From NCBI GenBank assembly GCA_035318745.1, contig DATHEA010000031.1, forward strand, positions 1-64,000: a DNA stretch of 64,000 nucleotides, read 5' to 3'. Positions 21,133 through 28,286 of this stretch are shown here, in pieces. The DNA is from VRUE01 sp035318745. GTDB taxonomy: Bacteria; Actinomycetota; Thermoleophilia; Solirubrobacterales; 70-9. Position 1 is the first letter of the stretch; each line of letters starts with the position of its first letter. Made by a program: the position numbers and the translations under genes. Under the pieces are notes generated by a model. It was not told the origin of the DNA. It worked only from the letters and a program-made list of their open reading frames with translations, and made no database searches.

Positions 21133-21486
21133 ATGACCGTTCTCAACAAGCGCCAGCGGCGCCTACGCCGCCGCCGCCGGGTCCGCGCCCGGATCGTCGG
21201 CAGCTCCGTGCGGCCCCGCCTCTCCGTCTACCGTTCCAATCGCGGCGTTTTCGCCCAACTCATCGACGACGCCGCCGGTCGCACCCTTGCCGCGGTCAAC
21301 TGGACCGAGCCGGAGCTGCGCAAACTGTCGGCGAGCGAGCAGGCGACGCGGGCGGGGGAGCTGCTCGCCGAGCGGGCCAAGGCGGCCAAAATCGAGACCT
21401 GTGTCTTCGACCGAGGCGGCTACCAGTTCCACGGCCGCGTCAAGGCATTGGCCGAAGGCGCCCGCGAGGGTGGGTTGAAATTCTGA
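21133..21486 (+). CDS. rplR: 50S ribosomal protein L18 (uL18)
   Basis: 5S rRNA-binding protein, 117 residues. Arg-rich N-terminus (RQRRLRRRRRVRARI), conserved RPRLSVYRSN and C-terminal FDRGGYQFHGRVKALAEGAR. Followed by a 31-bp spacer before rpsE. Confidence 0.96.
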   Translation: MTVLNKRQRRLRRRRRVRARIVGSSVRPRLSVYRSNRGVFAQLIDDAAGRTLAAVNWTEPELRKLSASEQATRAGELLAERAKAAKIETCVFDRGGYQFHGRVKALAEGAREGGLKF

Positions 21487-21517
21487 TGCCCTCCCCCCTC
21501 TTGTTCAGTCAGCTACG

Positions 21518-22318
21518 GTGTCCGGTCCGATGAAGGGCATGGACATGACCAACGTGGAGACGGTGAGCCCGCGAGGCCTCGATCTCCAGGAGCGGGTGAT
21601 CGAGATCAACCGCGTCGCCAAGGTGGTCAAGGGCGGTCGCCGCTTCTCCTTCACCGCGCTTGTCGCCGTCGGCGACGAAGAGGGTGTCGTCGGGATCGGC
21701 TACGGCAAGGCCCGCGAGGTTCCGCTGGCGATCCAGAAGGCGGTCGAGAACGCGCGCAAGAGCCTCATCCGCGTGCCCAAATACGGGCAGACGCTGACCC
21801 ACAAAATCATCGGCCGCTACGGCGCCGGCCACGTCGTCCTGCGCCCGGCCAGCCCCGGTACCGGCGTGATCGCCGGCGGCGGCGTCCGTGCCGTGCTCGA
21901 GCTGGGTGGGGTGCGCGACGTGCTGACCAAGAGCATCGGCACGCAGAACCCGATCAATCTTGTCAAGGCCACGATGGATGGCTTGGTGCGGCTGCGGCGG
22001 CCTGAGGAGGTTGCCGAGCTGCGTGGGTTGACGGTTGCTCAGGTCTTGGGAGTTCAGAAGTCAAGCGGTGCTTCAACCATTGCGGCCGAGGGTTCAGAGG
22101 CTTCAGCCTCGGGTCCCGACGCGACCTCGGGGGGGTCTGCGGGCGGGGGCGGGGCCTCCGTTCTCGACCCCCCCGAGTCCGCGCCACCCGCGGGTGAGGC
22201 GCCTGGAACTGCCGAGGCTCCGGCCACTGAGGCGAAATCCGCTGAGGTTCCGGCGCAGGAGGCGACCGCCCCGGCCGCTGAGGAGGCTCCAGCCGAGAAA
22301 GCTGAGGAGCAGTCGTGA
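21518..22318 (+). CDS. rpsE: 30S ribosomal protein S5 (uS5) with Ala/Pro/Glu C-terminal extension
   Basis: The S5 core spans about residues 22-178 (LQERVIEINRVAKVVKGGRR to VAQVLGVQ). The next 88 residues are a low-complexity Ala/Glu/Pro tail; residues about 198-228 are encoded by a palindromic element nearly identical to the one in rpsQ. Start uncertain: GTG 21518, or ATG 21530, 21539 or 21545; none has a clear Shine-Dalgarno. The stop overlaps the rpmD GTG. Usual length is about 165-210 residues, so this is a long form. Confidence 0.93.
   Translation: MSGPMKGMDMTNVETVSPRGLDLQERVIEINRVAKVVKGGRRFSFTALVAVGDEEGVVGIGYGKAREVPLAIQKAVENARKSLIRVPKYGQTLTHKIIGRYGAGHVVLRPASPGTGVIAGGGVRAVLELGGVRDVLTKSIGTQNPINLVKATMDGLVRLRRPEEVAELRGLTVAQVLGVQKSSGASTIAAEGSEASASGPDATSGGSAGGGGASVLDPPESAPPAGEAPGTAEAPATEAKSAEVPAQEATAPAAEEAPAEKAEEQS
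22111..22199 (+). repeat. In-frame palindromic element inside rpsE
   Basis: Perfect 12-bp inner arms CTCGGGGGGGTC and GACCCCCCCGAG, outer ends CGGGTC and CCGCGCCACCCGCG. 91% identical over 89 bp to 17825-17913 in rpsQ and in the same reading frame. The 14-base 3' end is identical to those of intergenic elements F (49056-49134) and G (51292-51387) read in reverse orientation. Confidence 0.85.
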
Positions 22319-22494
22319 GCGCGGTCAAGGTCAAGCAGGTTCGTTCGCTTGCCGGGACCAATCCGAGTCAGAAAGCTACGCTCGCGGCGCTGGGTCTGGG
22401 AAAGATCAACAGGTCGGTTGAGCGGAAAGATTCTCCTCAGCTGCAAGGGCAGCTGAGGGTTGTGTCGCATCTGGTGGAGGTTGAGGGTGGCTGA
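22315..22494 (+). CDS. rpmD: 50S ribosomal protein L30 (uL30)
   Basis: 59 residues. GTG start overlapping the rpsE stop (GTGA). The translation begins VSAVKVKQVRSLAGTNPSQK and continues LAALGLGKINRSVERKDSPQ, the L30 core, ending SHLVEVEGG. The gene ends inside the first codons of rplO. Normal position between rpsE and rplO. Confidence 0.93.
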   Translation: MSAVKVKQVRSLAGTNPSQKATLAALGLGKINRSVERKDSPQLQGQLRVVSHLVEVEGG

Positions 22495-23011
22495 GAAAGC
22501 GAAAGCCAAAGACGACGCTCCGAGCGAGCGCACGCTGGAGATCGGGCTTCATAACCTTTCGCCCAAGCCTGGCTCGAAACGGCCGCGCAAGCGGATCGGC
22601 CGTGGCGAGGGCAGCGGGCTGGGGAAGACTTCCGGACGCGGTCACAAGGGCGCCGGAGCGCGCTCGGGCCGTAAGCGCAAGGCCGGCTACGAGGGCGGGC
22701 AGAACCCGATTCACATGCGGATGCGAAAGCTGCGCGGCCCGCACAAAAAGCAGTCGATGCCGTTCGAGAACTTCCGCACCGCGACGCAGCCGGTCAACGT
22801 CGGCGATCTCGAGGAGCGCTTCGACGCCGGCGCCGAGGTCAACGTCGAGGCGCTCAAGGCGAAGGGCCTGGCGAAGCGCTCGGACCCGGTGAAGATCCTC
22901 GCTCGCGGCGAGATCTCGAAGAAGCTCGAGGTCCATGCGCATGGCTTCAGCGCGGCAGCCCGCGAGAAGATCGAGGCTGCCGGCGGTTCCTGTCACACTC
23001 TGGAGCCCTAA
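22487..23011 (+). CDS. rplO: 50S ribosomal protein L15 (uL15)
   Basis: 174 residues. GTG at 22487, overlapping the rpmD end by 8 bp, gives VAEKAKAKDDAPSERTLEIG and then the L15 N-terminal signature LHNLSPKPGSKRPRKRIGRG. GSGLGKTSGRGHKGAGARSG is intact. The last stop base overlaps the secY ATG. Confidence 0.95.
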   Translation: MAEKAKAKDDAPSERTLEIGLHNLSPKPGSKRPRKRIGRGEGSGLGKTSGRGHKGAGARSGRKRKAGYEGGQNPIHMRMRKLRGPHKKQSMPFENFRTATQPVNVGDLEERFDAGAEVNVEALKAKGLAKRSDPVKILARGEISKKLEVHAHGFSAAAREKIEAAGGSCHTLEP

Positions 23012-24285
23012 TGCTCAGAACTATTGCGAACGCTTTCGGCGTCGCGGAGATCCGCAAGAAGCTCGCGTTCACCGCGGCGATGCTGCTGCTCTACAGGCTT
23101 GGGGCCTACATCCCGGCGCCCGGGGTCGACGCCGGCGCGGTCAAGGAACTCTCGTCCAACTTCGGCGGCGGCAACATCCTCAACTTTCTCAATACCTTCT
23201 CCGGCGGCGGCCTCTCGCGCCTCTCTCTGTTTGCGCTGGGGATCATGCCCTACATCACCGCCTCGATCATCCTGCAGCTGTTGACGGTGGTCGTGCCATC
23301 GTTGGAGAAACTGCAGAAAGAGGGTGAGGTCGGGCAGCAGAAAATCACCCAGTACACCCGCTATCTCACCGTCGGGCTGGCCTTCGCGCAGTCCTTCGGC
23401 TACGTCTTCCTGTTTCGCTCCTTCGGCAACGCGGCTGGCGGCAACAACGTCATCGGCGCCCTCACCGGCCCCAAAGTCCTGCTGATCGTCATCTGCCTGA
23501 CCGCTGGCTGCACGCTGCTGATGTGGCTTGGCGAGCTGATCACCCAGCGCGGTATCGGCAACGGCATCTCGTTGATGATCTTTGCCTCGATTGTCTCCGG
23601 CCTGCCTCGTGGGCTTCAGGCGTGGTGGACCAACCCAGATCAGGTTTTCGTCGTGATGATGCCCTTCGTCGCGCTGGCCGTGATCGTCGCGATCGTCTTC
23701 GTCCAGGAGGGGCAGCGCCGCATTCCGGTCCAGTACGCGAAACGGATGGTCGGGCGCAAAATGACCTCCGGCGGTTCCACCTATCTGCCGCTGCGGGTCA
23801 ACATGGCCGGCGTGATCCCGGTCATCTTCGCCGCCTCGATCATGGCCTTCCCGCCGACGATCGGCCAGATGCTGAACACTCCCGCCGCCCTCGACTTCGC
23901 CGCCTTCTTCAGCCCCAACGGCTGGGCCTACGTGGTGGGCGAGGTCTTCTTCATCATCATCTTCACCTACTTCTACACCGCGGTGACCTTCAACCCGGTC
24001 GATCAGGCCGACAACTTGAAAAAATACGGTGGCTTCATTCCCGGCGTGCGTCCCGGGCGGCCGACCGCGGAGTACCTCGACCGGATCCTCTCTCGCCTCA
24101 CCTTCCCAGGCGCGCTTTATCTGGGTGCGGTGGCGGCGCTGCCGACGATCTTGATCAGCCAGACGTCGGCGAACTTCTTCTTCGGGGGTACCTCGATCCT
24201 GATCGTGATCGGCGTCGCGCTTGACACGGTCAAGCAGCTCGAGGCGCAGTTGATGATGAGGAATTACGAGGGGTTCCTGAAATAG
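23011..24285 (+). CDS. secY: Preprotein translocase subunit SecY
   Basis: Channel subunit of the Sec translocon, 424 residues, ten membrane spans expected. Recognisable segments: FAIAEIRKKL-like start (FGVAEIRKKLAFTAAML), LGIMPYITASIILQLL, the cytosolic loop EGQRRIPVQYAKRM near residues 230-245, and the final LMMRNYEGFLK. The TAG stop shares two bases with an ATA codon that is the only plausible start of adk. Confidence 0.98.
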   Translation: MLRTIANAFGVAEIRKKLAFTAAMLLLYRLGAYIPAPGVDAGAVKELSSNFGGGNILNFLNTFSGGGLSRLSLFALGIMPYITASIILQLLTVVVPSLEKLQKEGEVGQQKITQYTRYLTVGLAFAQSFGYVFLFRSFGNAAGGNNVIGALTGPKVLLIVICLTAGCTLLMWLGELITQRGIGNGISLMIFASIVSGLPRGLQAWWTNPDQVFVVMMPFVALAVIVAIVFVQEGQRRIPVQYAKRMVGRKMTSGGSTYLPLRVNMAGVIPVIFAASIMAFPPTIGQMLNTPAALDFAAFFSPNGWAYVVGEVFFIIIFTYFYTAVTFNPVDQADNLKKYGGFIPGVRPGRPTAEYLDRILSRLTFPGALYLGAVAALPTILISQTSANFFFGGTSILIVIGVALDTVKQLEAQLMMRNYEGFLK

Positions 24286-24959
24286 AGCTCAACCTCGTTC
24301 TTCTCGGCCCTCCCGGCAGCGGGAAGGGCACCCAGGGGGAGCGGCTGCAGGAAGATCTGCAACTGCCCTACTACGCGACCGGGGACATCCTGCGGGCGGC
24401 CGTGCGCGACGAAACGGAGCTGGGCAGAACGGCGAAGGAGTACATGGACCGCGGTGACCTGGTTCCGGACGAGGTGATCGTCGGCGCGATCGCCGAGCGG
24501 ATCGACTCGACCGAGGCGGCCGACGGCTTCATCCTCGACGGCTTCCCGCGCACCGTGCCGCAGGCCGTGGCGTTGGCGGCAAAGTTGGACGAGCTCGGGC
24601 GGCAGCTGACGGCGGTGCTGCTGATCGATGCGAGCGACGAAGAGGTGATGCGGAGGCTCGGCGGTCGCCGCACCTGCGCCGAGAACGGCCACGTCTTCCA
24701 CGTCGATTTCAACCCGCCCGAACGCGATGGCATCTGCGATATCGACGGCAGCGAGTTGATCGTCCGCGATGACGACAAGCCCGAGGTGATCGATCACCGG
24801 CTGGACACCTATCACGAGAAGACCGAGCCGCTGATCGAGTTCTACGATCACCAGAGCCTGCTGCGGCGGATCGACGGCGCTGCAACGCCGGACACTGTGG
24901 CCGACGAGCTTCGCCGCGCGTTGGCGACGCTGAAGCTCGAGGCCGACGAGACCATCTAG
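24282..24959 (+). CDS. adk: Adenylate kinase with apparent AUA start
   Basis: Converts ATP plus AMP to two ADP. The P-loop GPPGSGKGTQ is near residues 9-18, the AMP-binding region ATGDILRAAV follows, then DGFPRT and the LID domain with the PPERDGICD segment. The frame contains no ATG, GTG, TTG or CTG between an upstream stop at 24222 and the P-loop. The only sensible start is ATA at 24282, which gives MELNLVLLGPPGSGKG if read as Met, overlaps the secY TAG, and has GAGGGG about 8 nt upstream. A GTG at 24402 would delete the P-loop. The LID keeps only two of the four zinc Cys (C-x2-N and C-x2-D). Confidence 0.9.
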   Translation: MELNLVLLGPPGSGKGTQGERLQEDLQLPYYATGDILRAAVRDETELGRTAKEYMDRGDLVPDEVIVGAIAERIDSTEAADGFILDGFPRTVPQAVALAAKLDELGRQLTAVLLIDASDEEVMRRLGGRRTCAENGHVFHVDFNPPERDGICDIDGSELIVRDDDKPEVIDHRLDTYHEKTEPLIEFYDHQSLLRRIDGAATPDTVADELRRALATLKLEADETI

Positions 24960-24989
24960 CGACTTGGCTGGGCGGCTAGCGTGTACCGG

Positions 24990-25748
24990 ATGATCATCCG
25001 CAAGACTCCCGAGCAGGTCGACAAGATGGCCGCAGCGGGCCAGATCCTGGTCCGCTGCCTGCGGATGCTGGCGGCCAAAACCCGCGCCGGCGTCACAACC
25101 AAGGAGCTGGACGAGGCTGCGGAGAAGTTCATCCGCTCGCAGGGAGCCGAGCCGGCCTTCAAGGGATACCGCGGCTTTCCCGGCTCGATCTGCGCGTCGC
25201 CCAACTCGATGGTCGTCCACGGCATCCCCGGGCCCTATGAGCTGAAGCGCGGCGACCTGCTCTCGATCGACGTCGGCGTGGTCAAGGACGGCTGGGTCGC
25301 CGACGCGGCGATGACGGTTCCGATCGGCTCGGTGACGCCTGAGGCGCGCAAGCTGCTCGACGTGACCAATGCGGCGCTGTTCGCCGGCGCCGAGCAGATG
25401 CAGCCCGGTAACCACCTCGGCGATGTCTCGGCGGCGATCCAACGCGCGGTCGAGATCGAGGGGCTGTCGATCATCCGCACCCTGGTCGGGCATGGGATCG
25501 GCCGCGAAATGCATGAGGATCCGCAGGTCCCCAACTTCGGCGAGGCCGGTCGGGGGCCGGAGCTGGAGGAGGGCACCGTGCTGGCGATCGAGCCGATGGT
25601 CAACGCCGGCGGGCCGTTGGTCCGGATGGGCGACGATGGCTGGGCGGTCTACTCGCAGGACGGCACCCTCGCCGCCCATTTCGAGTTCACGATCGCGGTC
25701 ACCGCCGACGGTCCGCGAATTCTCACGCCCTGGCACGAGGACGAGTAG
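24990..25748 (+). CDS. map: Methionine aminopeptidase, type I
   Basis: Removes N-terminal Met. 252 residues from ATG 24990 (GTG 24981 is an alternative). Metal ligands fit the family: Asp in SIDVGVVKDGWVADAAM, His in GHGIGREMHEDP, Glu in AIEPMVNAGG and Glu in HFEFTIAV. TAGCGT (24977-24982) lies 7 nt before the ATG, consistent with its own leaderless transcript. It follows adk by 30 bp. infA, normally next, is absent. Confidence 0.95.
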   Translation: MIIRKTPEQVDKMAAAGQILVRCLRMLAAKTRAGVTTKELDEAAEKFIRSQGAEPAFKGYRGFPGSICASPNSMVVHGIPGPYELKRGDLLSIDVGVVKDGWVADAAMTVPIGSVTPEARKLLDVTNAALFAGAEQMQPGNHLGDVSAAIQRAVEIEGLSIIRTLVGHGIGREMHEDPQVPNFGEAGRGPELEEGTVLAIEPMVNAGGPLVRMGDDGWAVYSQDGTLAAHFEFTIAVTADGPRILTPWHEDE

Positions 25749-25753
25749 CCCGA

Positions 25754-25892
25754 GAGAGGCTGGTGCGCCTCCGCGGGAATTGACCACCGCGGCTGTGCCG
25801 CGGTGGATACCTGGAGCGCGGCTGACGCCGCGCAGGAGACAGATTGCATATCGCCGCTTCGCGACATTCCCGCGGAGGCACACCAGCCTCTC
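25754..25892. repeat. Compound palindrome with 27-bp arms between map and methyltransferase
   Basis: Outer arms 25754-25780 and 25866-25892 pair over 27 bp with one mismatch (GAGAGGCTGGTG... outward). Inside the loop are two more hairpins: CCACCGCGGC-TGT-GCCGCGGTGG and GCGCGGC-TGAC-GCCGCGC. The RNA could form a three-way junction. It sits between two genes on the same strand, and a -10-like TAGGGT lies just beyond it. Confidence 0.8.
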
Positions 25893-25923
25893 CCCATTGG
25901 AGCGTGGTCGTTAGGGTCGGGTC

Positions 25924-26592
25924 ATGTGGTCTGATCGGTGGGCTGAGGTCGATGAGTATGTGAGCGGGTTGCTGGCGCCGCAAGATGAGGTGCTGGAGGC
26001 GGCTCTGAAAGCTGGTGTTGACGCGGGGCTGCCGGAGATCCAGGTTTCGCCGCCGCAGGCGCGGCTACTGGAGATCCTTGCGCGGTCGATCGGGGCGCGG
26101 ACGGTGCTGGAGTTCGGAACGCTGGCGGGATACAGCACGATCTGGCTGGCTCGGGCGCTGCCGGAAGGCGGTCGGCTGATCACGCTTGAGGCAGATCTCG
26201 AATACGCCGAGGTTGCGCGCCGGAACATCGCCAATGCCGGCCTCTCGGATCTGGTCGAGCTGCGGGTTGGGCCCGCGCTCGACTCCCTGCCCGCCCTGGA
26301 GGCCGAGGGCGCCGGGCCATTTGACTTCGTCTTCATCGACGCGGACAAGATCCATACGCCCGACTACTTCACCTGGGCCCTGGCTCGCACCCGCCCCGGT
26401 GGCCTGATCGTCGCCGACAACGTCGTCCGCGACGGTGCCCTTGCCGACGCTGATAGCGATGAGCCTACGATTCCTGCCCAGCGCCACCTCCACGAGTTGA
26501 TCGCTGCCGACCCCCGCGTAACTGCGACGACGATCCAGACGGTCGGCGGCAAGGGCTACGACGGGTTCACGCTGGTCCTGGTCACCGCCTGA
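25924..26592 (+). CDS. SAM-dependent O-methyltransferase (family 3 type)
   Basis: 222 residues, class I methyltransferase fold. SAM motif I is LEFGTLAGYSTIWLARAL (about residues 62-79). The acidic loop FVFIDADK near residues 137-144 and the ADNVVRDG segment are typical of the caffeoyl-CoA/catechol O-methyltransferase family. Substrate unknown. TAGGGT (25912-25917) lies 6 nt before the ATG, suggesting a leaderless transcript. It occupies the place where infA normally lies between map and rpmJ, which is unusual for this operon. Confidence 0.85.
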   Translation: MWSDRWAEVDEYVSGLLAPQDEVLEAALKAGVDAGLPEIQVSPPQARLLEILARSIGARTVLEFGTLAGYSTIWLARALPEGGRLITLEADLEYAEVARRNIANAGLSDLVELRVGPALDSLPALEAEGAGPFDFVFIDADKIHTPDYFTWALARTRPGGLIVADNVVRDGALADADSDEPTIPAQRHLHELIAADPRVTATTIQTVGGKGYDGFTLVLVTA

Positions 26593-26719
26593 CCAAGCGG
26601 TCGCCGCCCGCCGTCCCCTGCTATCTTTCCCGGTCGGCCTTGAGGGCCGTTTGTTCGTGCCCGCTTGCCCGATTCATGGGGCGGACGGGAGTCCTGTAGT
26701 CGAGACAACCACCGGAGCG

Positions 26720-26833
26720 ATGAAGGTCCGAGCTTCCGTAAAGCCGATGTGCGAAAAGTGCAAGGTAATCCGCCGCAACGGCGCGGTCCTTGTGATCTGC
26801 CAGAACCCGCGCCACAAGCAGCGGCAGGGCTGA
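26720..26833 (+). CDS. rpmJ: 50S ribosomal protein L36 (bL36), zinc type
   Basis: 37 residues: MKVRASVKPMCEKCKVIRRN and onwards, with Cys at 11, 14 and 27 and His at 32, the zinc form. The start at 26720 follows GGAG closely. The 127-bp upstream region contains TATCTT near 26621, a possible -10 for the rpmJ-rpsM-rpsK-rpsD-rpoA-rplQ operon; otherwise nothing recognisable. No infA-like short frame was found in that spacer. Confidence 0.95.
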   Translation: MKVRASVKPMCEKCKVIRRNGAVLVICQNPRHKQRQG

Positions 26834-26836
26834 CGC

Positions 26837-27220
26837 ATGGCACGAATCGCGGGGATCAACATCCCGGTCAACAAGCGGGTCGAGATCGGGCTCACCTACA
26901 TCTTCGGTATCGGCCGCTCCACTGCCCAGGACATCCTCAAGGAGACCGGCATCGACCCCAACACCTCGGTCAAGGATCTGACTGAGGAAGAGGTCGTGAA
27001 ACTGCGCGAGGCAGTCGAGCAGCGAGAGGTCGAGGGCGATCTGCGGCGCGAGCATTCGCAGGACGTGAAACGGCTGATGGAGATCGGCTCCTACCGGGGG
27101 CTGCGCCACCGCCGCGGCCTGCCTGTCAGGGGTCAGCGGACGAAGACCAACGCGCGCGGCCGCAAGGGCCCGCGCCGGATGAGCGTCGCCGGCAAGCGCA
27201 AGGCACCGACGGCAAGGTAG
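26837..27220 (+). CDS. rpsM: 30S ribosomal protein S13 (uS13)
   Basis: 30S head protein, 127 residues. N-terminus MARIAGINIPVNKRVEIGLT; conserved YRGLRHRRGLPVRGQRTKTN near residues 93-112. Follows rpmJ by 3 bp. Confidence 0.97.
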   Translation: MARIAGINIPVNKRVEIGLTYIFGIGRSTAQDILKETGIDPNTSVKDLTEEEVVKLREAVEQREVEGDLRREHSQDVKRLMEIGSYRGLRHRRGLPVRGQRTKTNARGRKGPRRMSVAGKRKAPTAR

Positions 27221-27227
27221 GGGACCC

Positions 27228-27629
27228 ATGGCCGCAGCCAAAAAACCCGCCAAAGGGCGCACCCGGCGCCGAGTCAAAAAGAACATCGCCTATGGGCAGG
27301 CCCACATCAAGACTTCCTTCAACAACACGATCGTCACCTTGACCGACCCGCAGGGCAACGTGATCGCCTGGGAGTCGGCCGGATCGGCCGGCTTCAAAGG
27401 CTCGCGCAAGTCGACGCCGTTCGCCGCCCAGGTCACTGCCGACGCAGCGGCCAAGAAGGGTATGGAACACGGCCTTGAAAAGGTCGAGGTTTTCGCCAAG
27501 GGCGCCGGTTCCGGCCGCGAGACGGCGATCCGCTCACTGCAGGCCGCCGGTCTCGACGTGACCACGGTCAAGGACGTCTCACCGCAGGCCCACAACGGCT
27601 GTCGCCCGAAGAAGCGGAGGCGGGTCTAA
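27228..27629 (+). CDS. rpsK: 30S ribosomal protein S11 (uS11)
   Basis: Platform protein, 133 residues. A short basic N-terminal tail (AAAKKPAKGRTRRRVKK) precedes the core AHIKTSFNNTIVTLTD. The C-terminal DVSPQAHNGCRPKKRRRV is typical. Its last base overlaps the rpsD ATG. Confidence 0.97.
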   Translation: MAAAKKPAKGRTRRRVKKNIAYGQAHIKTSFNNTIVTLTDPQGNVIAWESAGSAGFKGSRKSTPFAAQVTADAAAKKGMEHGLEKVEVFAKGAGSGRETAIRSLQAAGLDVTTVKDVSPQAHNGCRPKKRRRV

Positions 27630-28249
27630 TGGCTCGCGACACCTCGGCTCAGTGCAAGCAGTGCCGCCGCGAGGGCCAGAAGCTCTTCCTCAAGGGCGAG
27701 CGCTGCTTCACCGACAAGTGCGGCGTCGAGCGCCGCTCCTATCCACCCGGCGATCATGGCCGCGGTCGGATGCGGCAGTCCGAGTACCGGGTGCAGCTGC
27801 GCGAGAAGCAGAAGACGCGCCGCTATTACCAGGTGCTCGAGAGCCAGTTCCGCGCCTATTACGACAAGGCCTCGCGCCAGGACGGCGTCACCGGTGAGAA
27901 TCTGCTGCGACTGCTCGAGTCGCGCCTGGACAACGTCCTCGTGCGCCTCGGATTTGCCGCATCGCGGCGCCAGGCCCGGCAGCTGGTCGGCCACGGCCAC
28001 TGGCTGGTCAACGGCCGCCGCGTCGATGTGCCCTCCTACCAGGTACGCCCTGAGGACGTGATCTCGATCAAGTCCGGTTCGGCGGCCACCGACACGATTC
28101 GCAAAGCGACCGAGCTTGTCTCAACCGTGCCGGCCTGGTTGCAGGCCGACCACGACTCGCTTACCGCCAAGGTCCTGCGCCTCCCCGAGCGCGCCGAGAT
28201 CTCGGCGCCGGTGCAGGAGCAGCTGATCGTCGAGCTGTATTCCAAGTAG
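27629..28249 (+). CDS. rpsD: 30S ribosomal protein S4 (uS4), zinc type
   Basis: Primary 16S binder and alpha-operon regulator in E. coli. 206 residues. Four Cys near residues 8, 11, 26 and 31 form the zinc-binding N-terminus. The S4 RNA-binding domain is at about residues 96-160 (ESRLDNVLVRLGFAASRRQA). The YYDKASRQDGVTGENLL segment is conserved. Confidence 0.97.
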   Translation: MARDTSAQCKQCRREGQKLFLKGERCFTDKCGVERRSYPPGDHGRGRMRQSEYRVQLREKQKTRRYYQVLESQFRAYYDKASRQDGVTGENLLRLLESRLDNVLVRLGFAASRRQARQLVGHGHWLVNGRRVDVPSYQVRPEDVISIKSGSAATDTIRKATELVSTVPAWLQADHDSLTAKVLRLPERAEISAPVQEQLIVELYSK

Positions 28250-28286
28250 TCCGGACTGTTTCTGAAACACCATAAGCAAGGAACTC

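Noticed and set aside
24402..24959. adk starting at GTG 24402
   Set aside because: This would remove the P-loop and AMP-binding start, which are perfectly conserved upstream in the same frame.
25754..25892. Riboswitch or T-box reading of the compound palindrome
   Set aside because: No specifier loop, antiterminator sequence or known aptamer core; symmetry of the arms suits a palindromic element better.
26593..26719. Hidden infA before rpmJ
   Set aside because: All frames in the 127-bp gap are too short for IF-1, and no IF-1-like sequence was seen.
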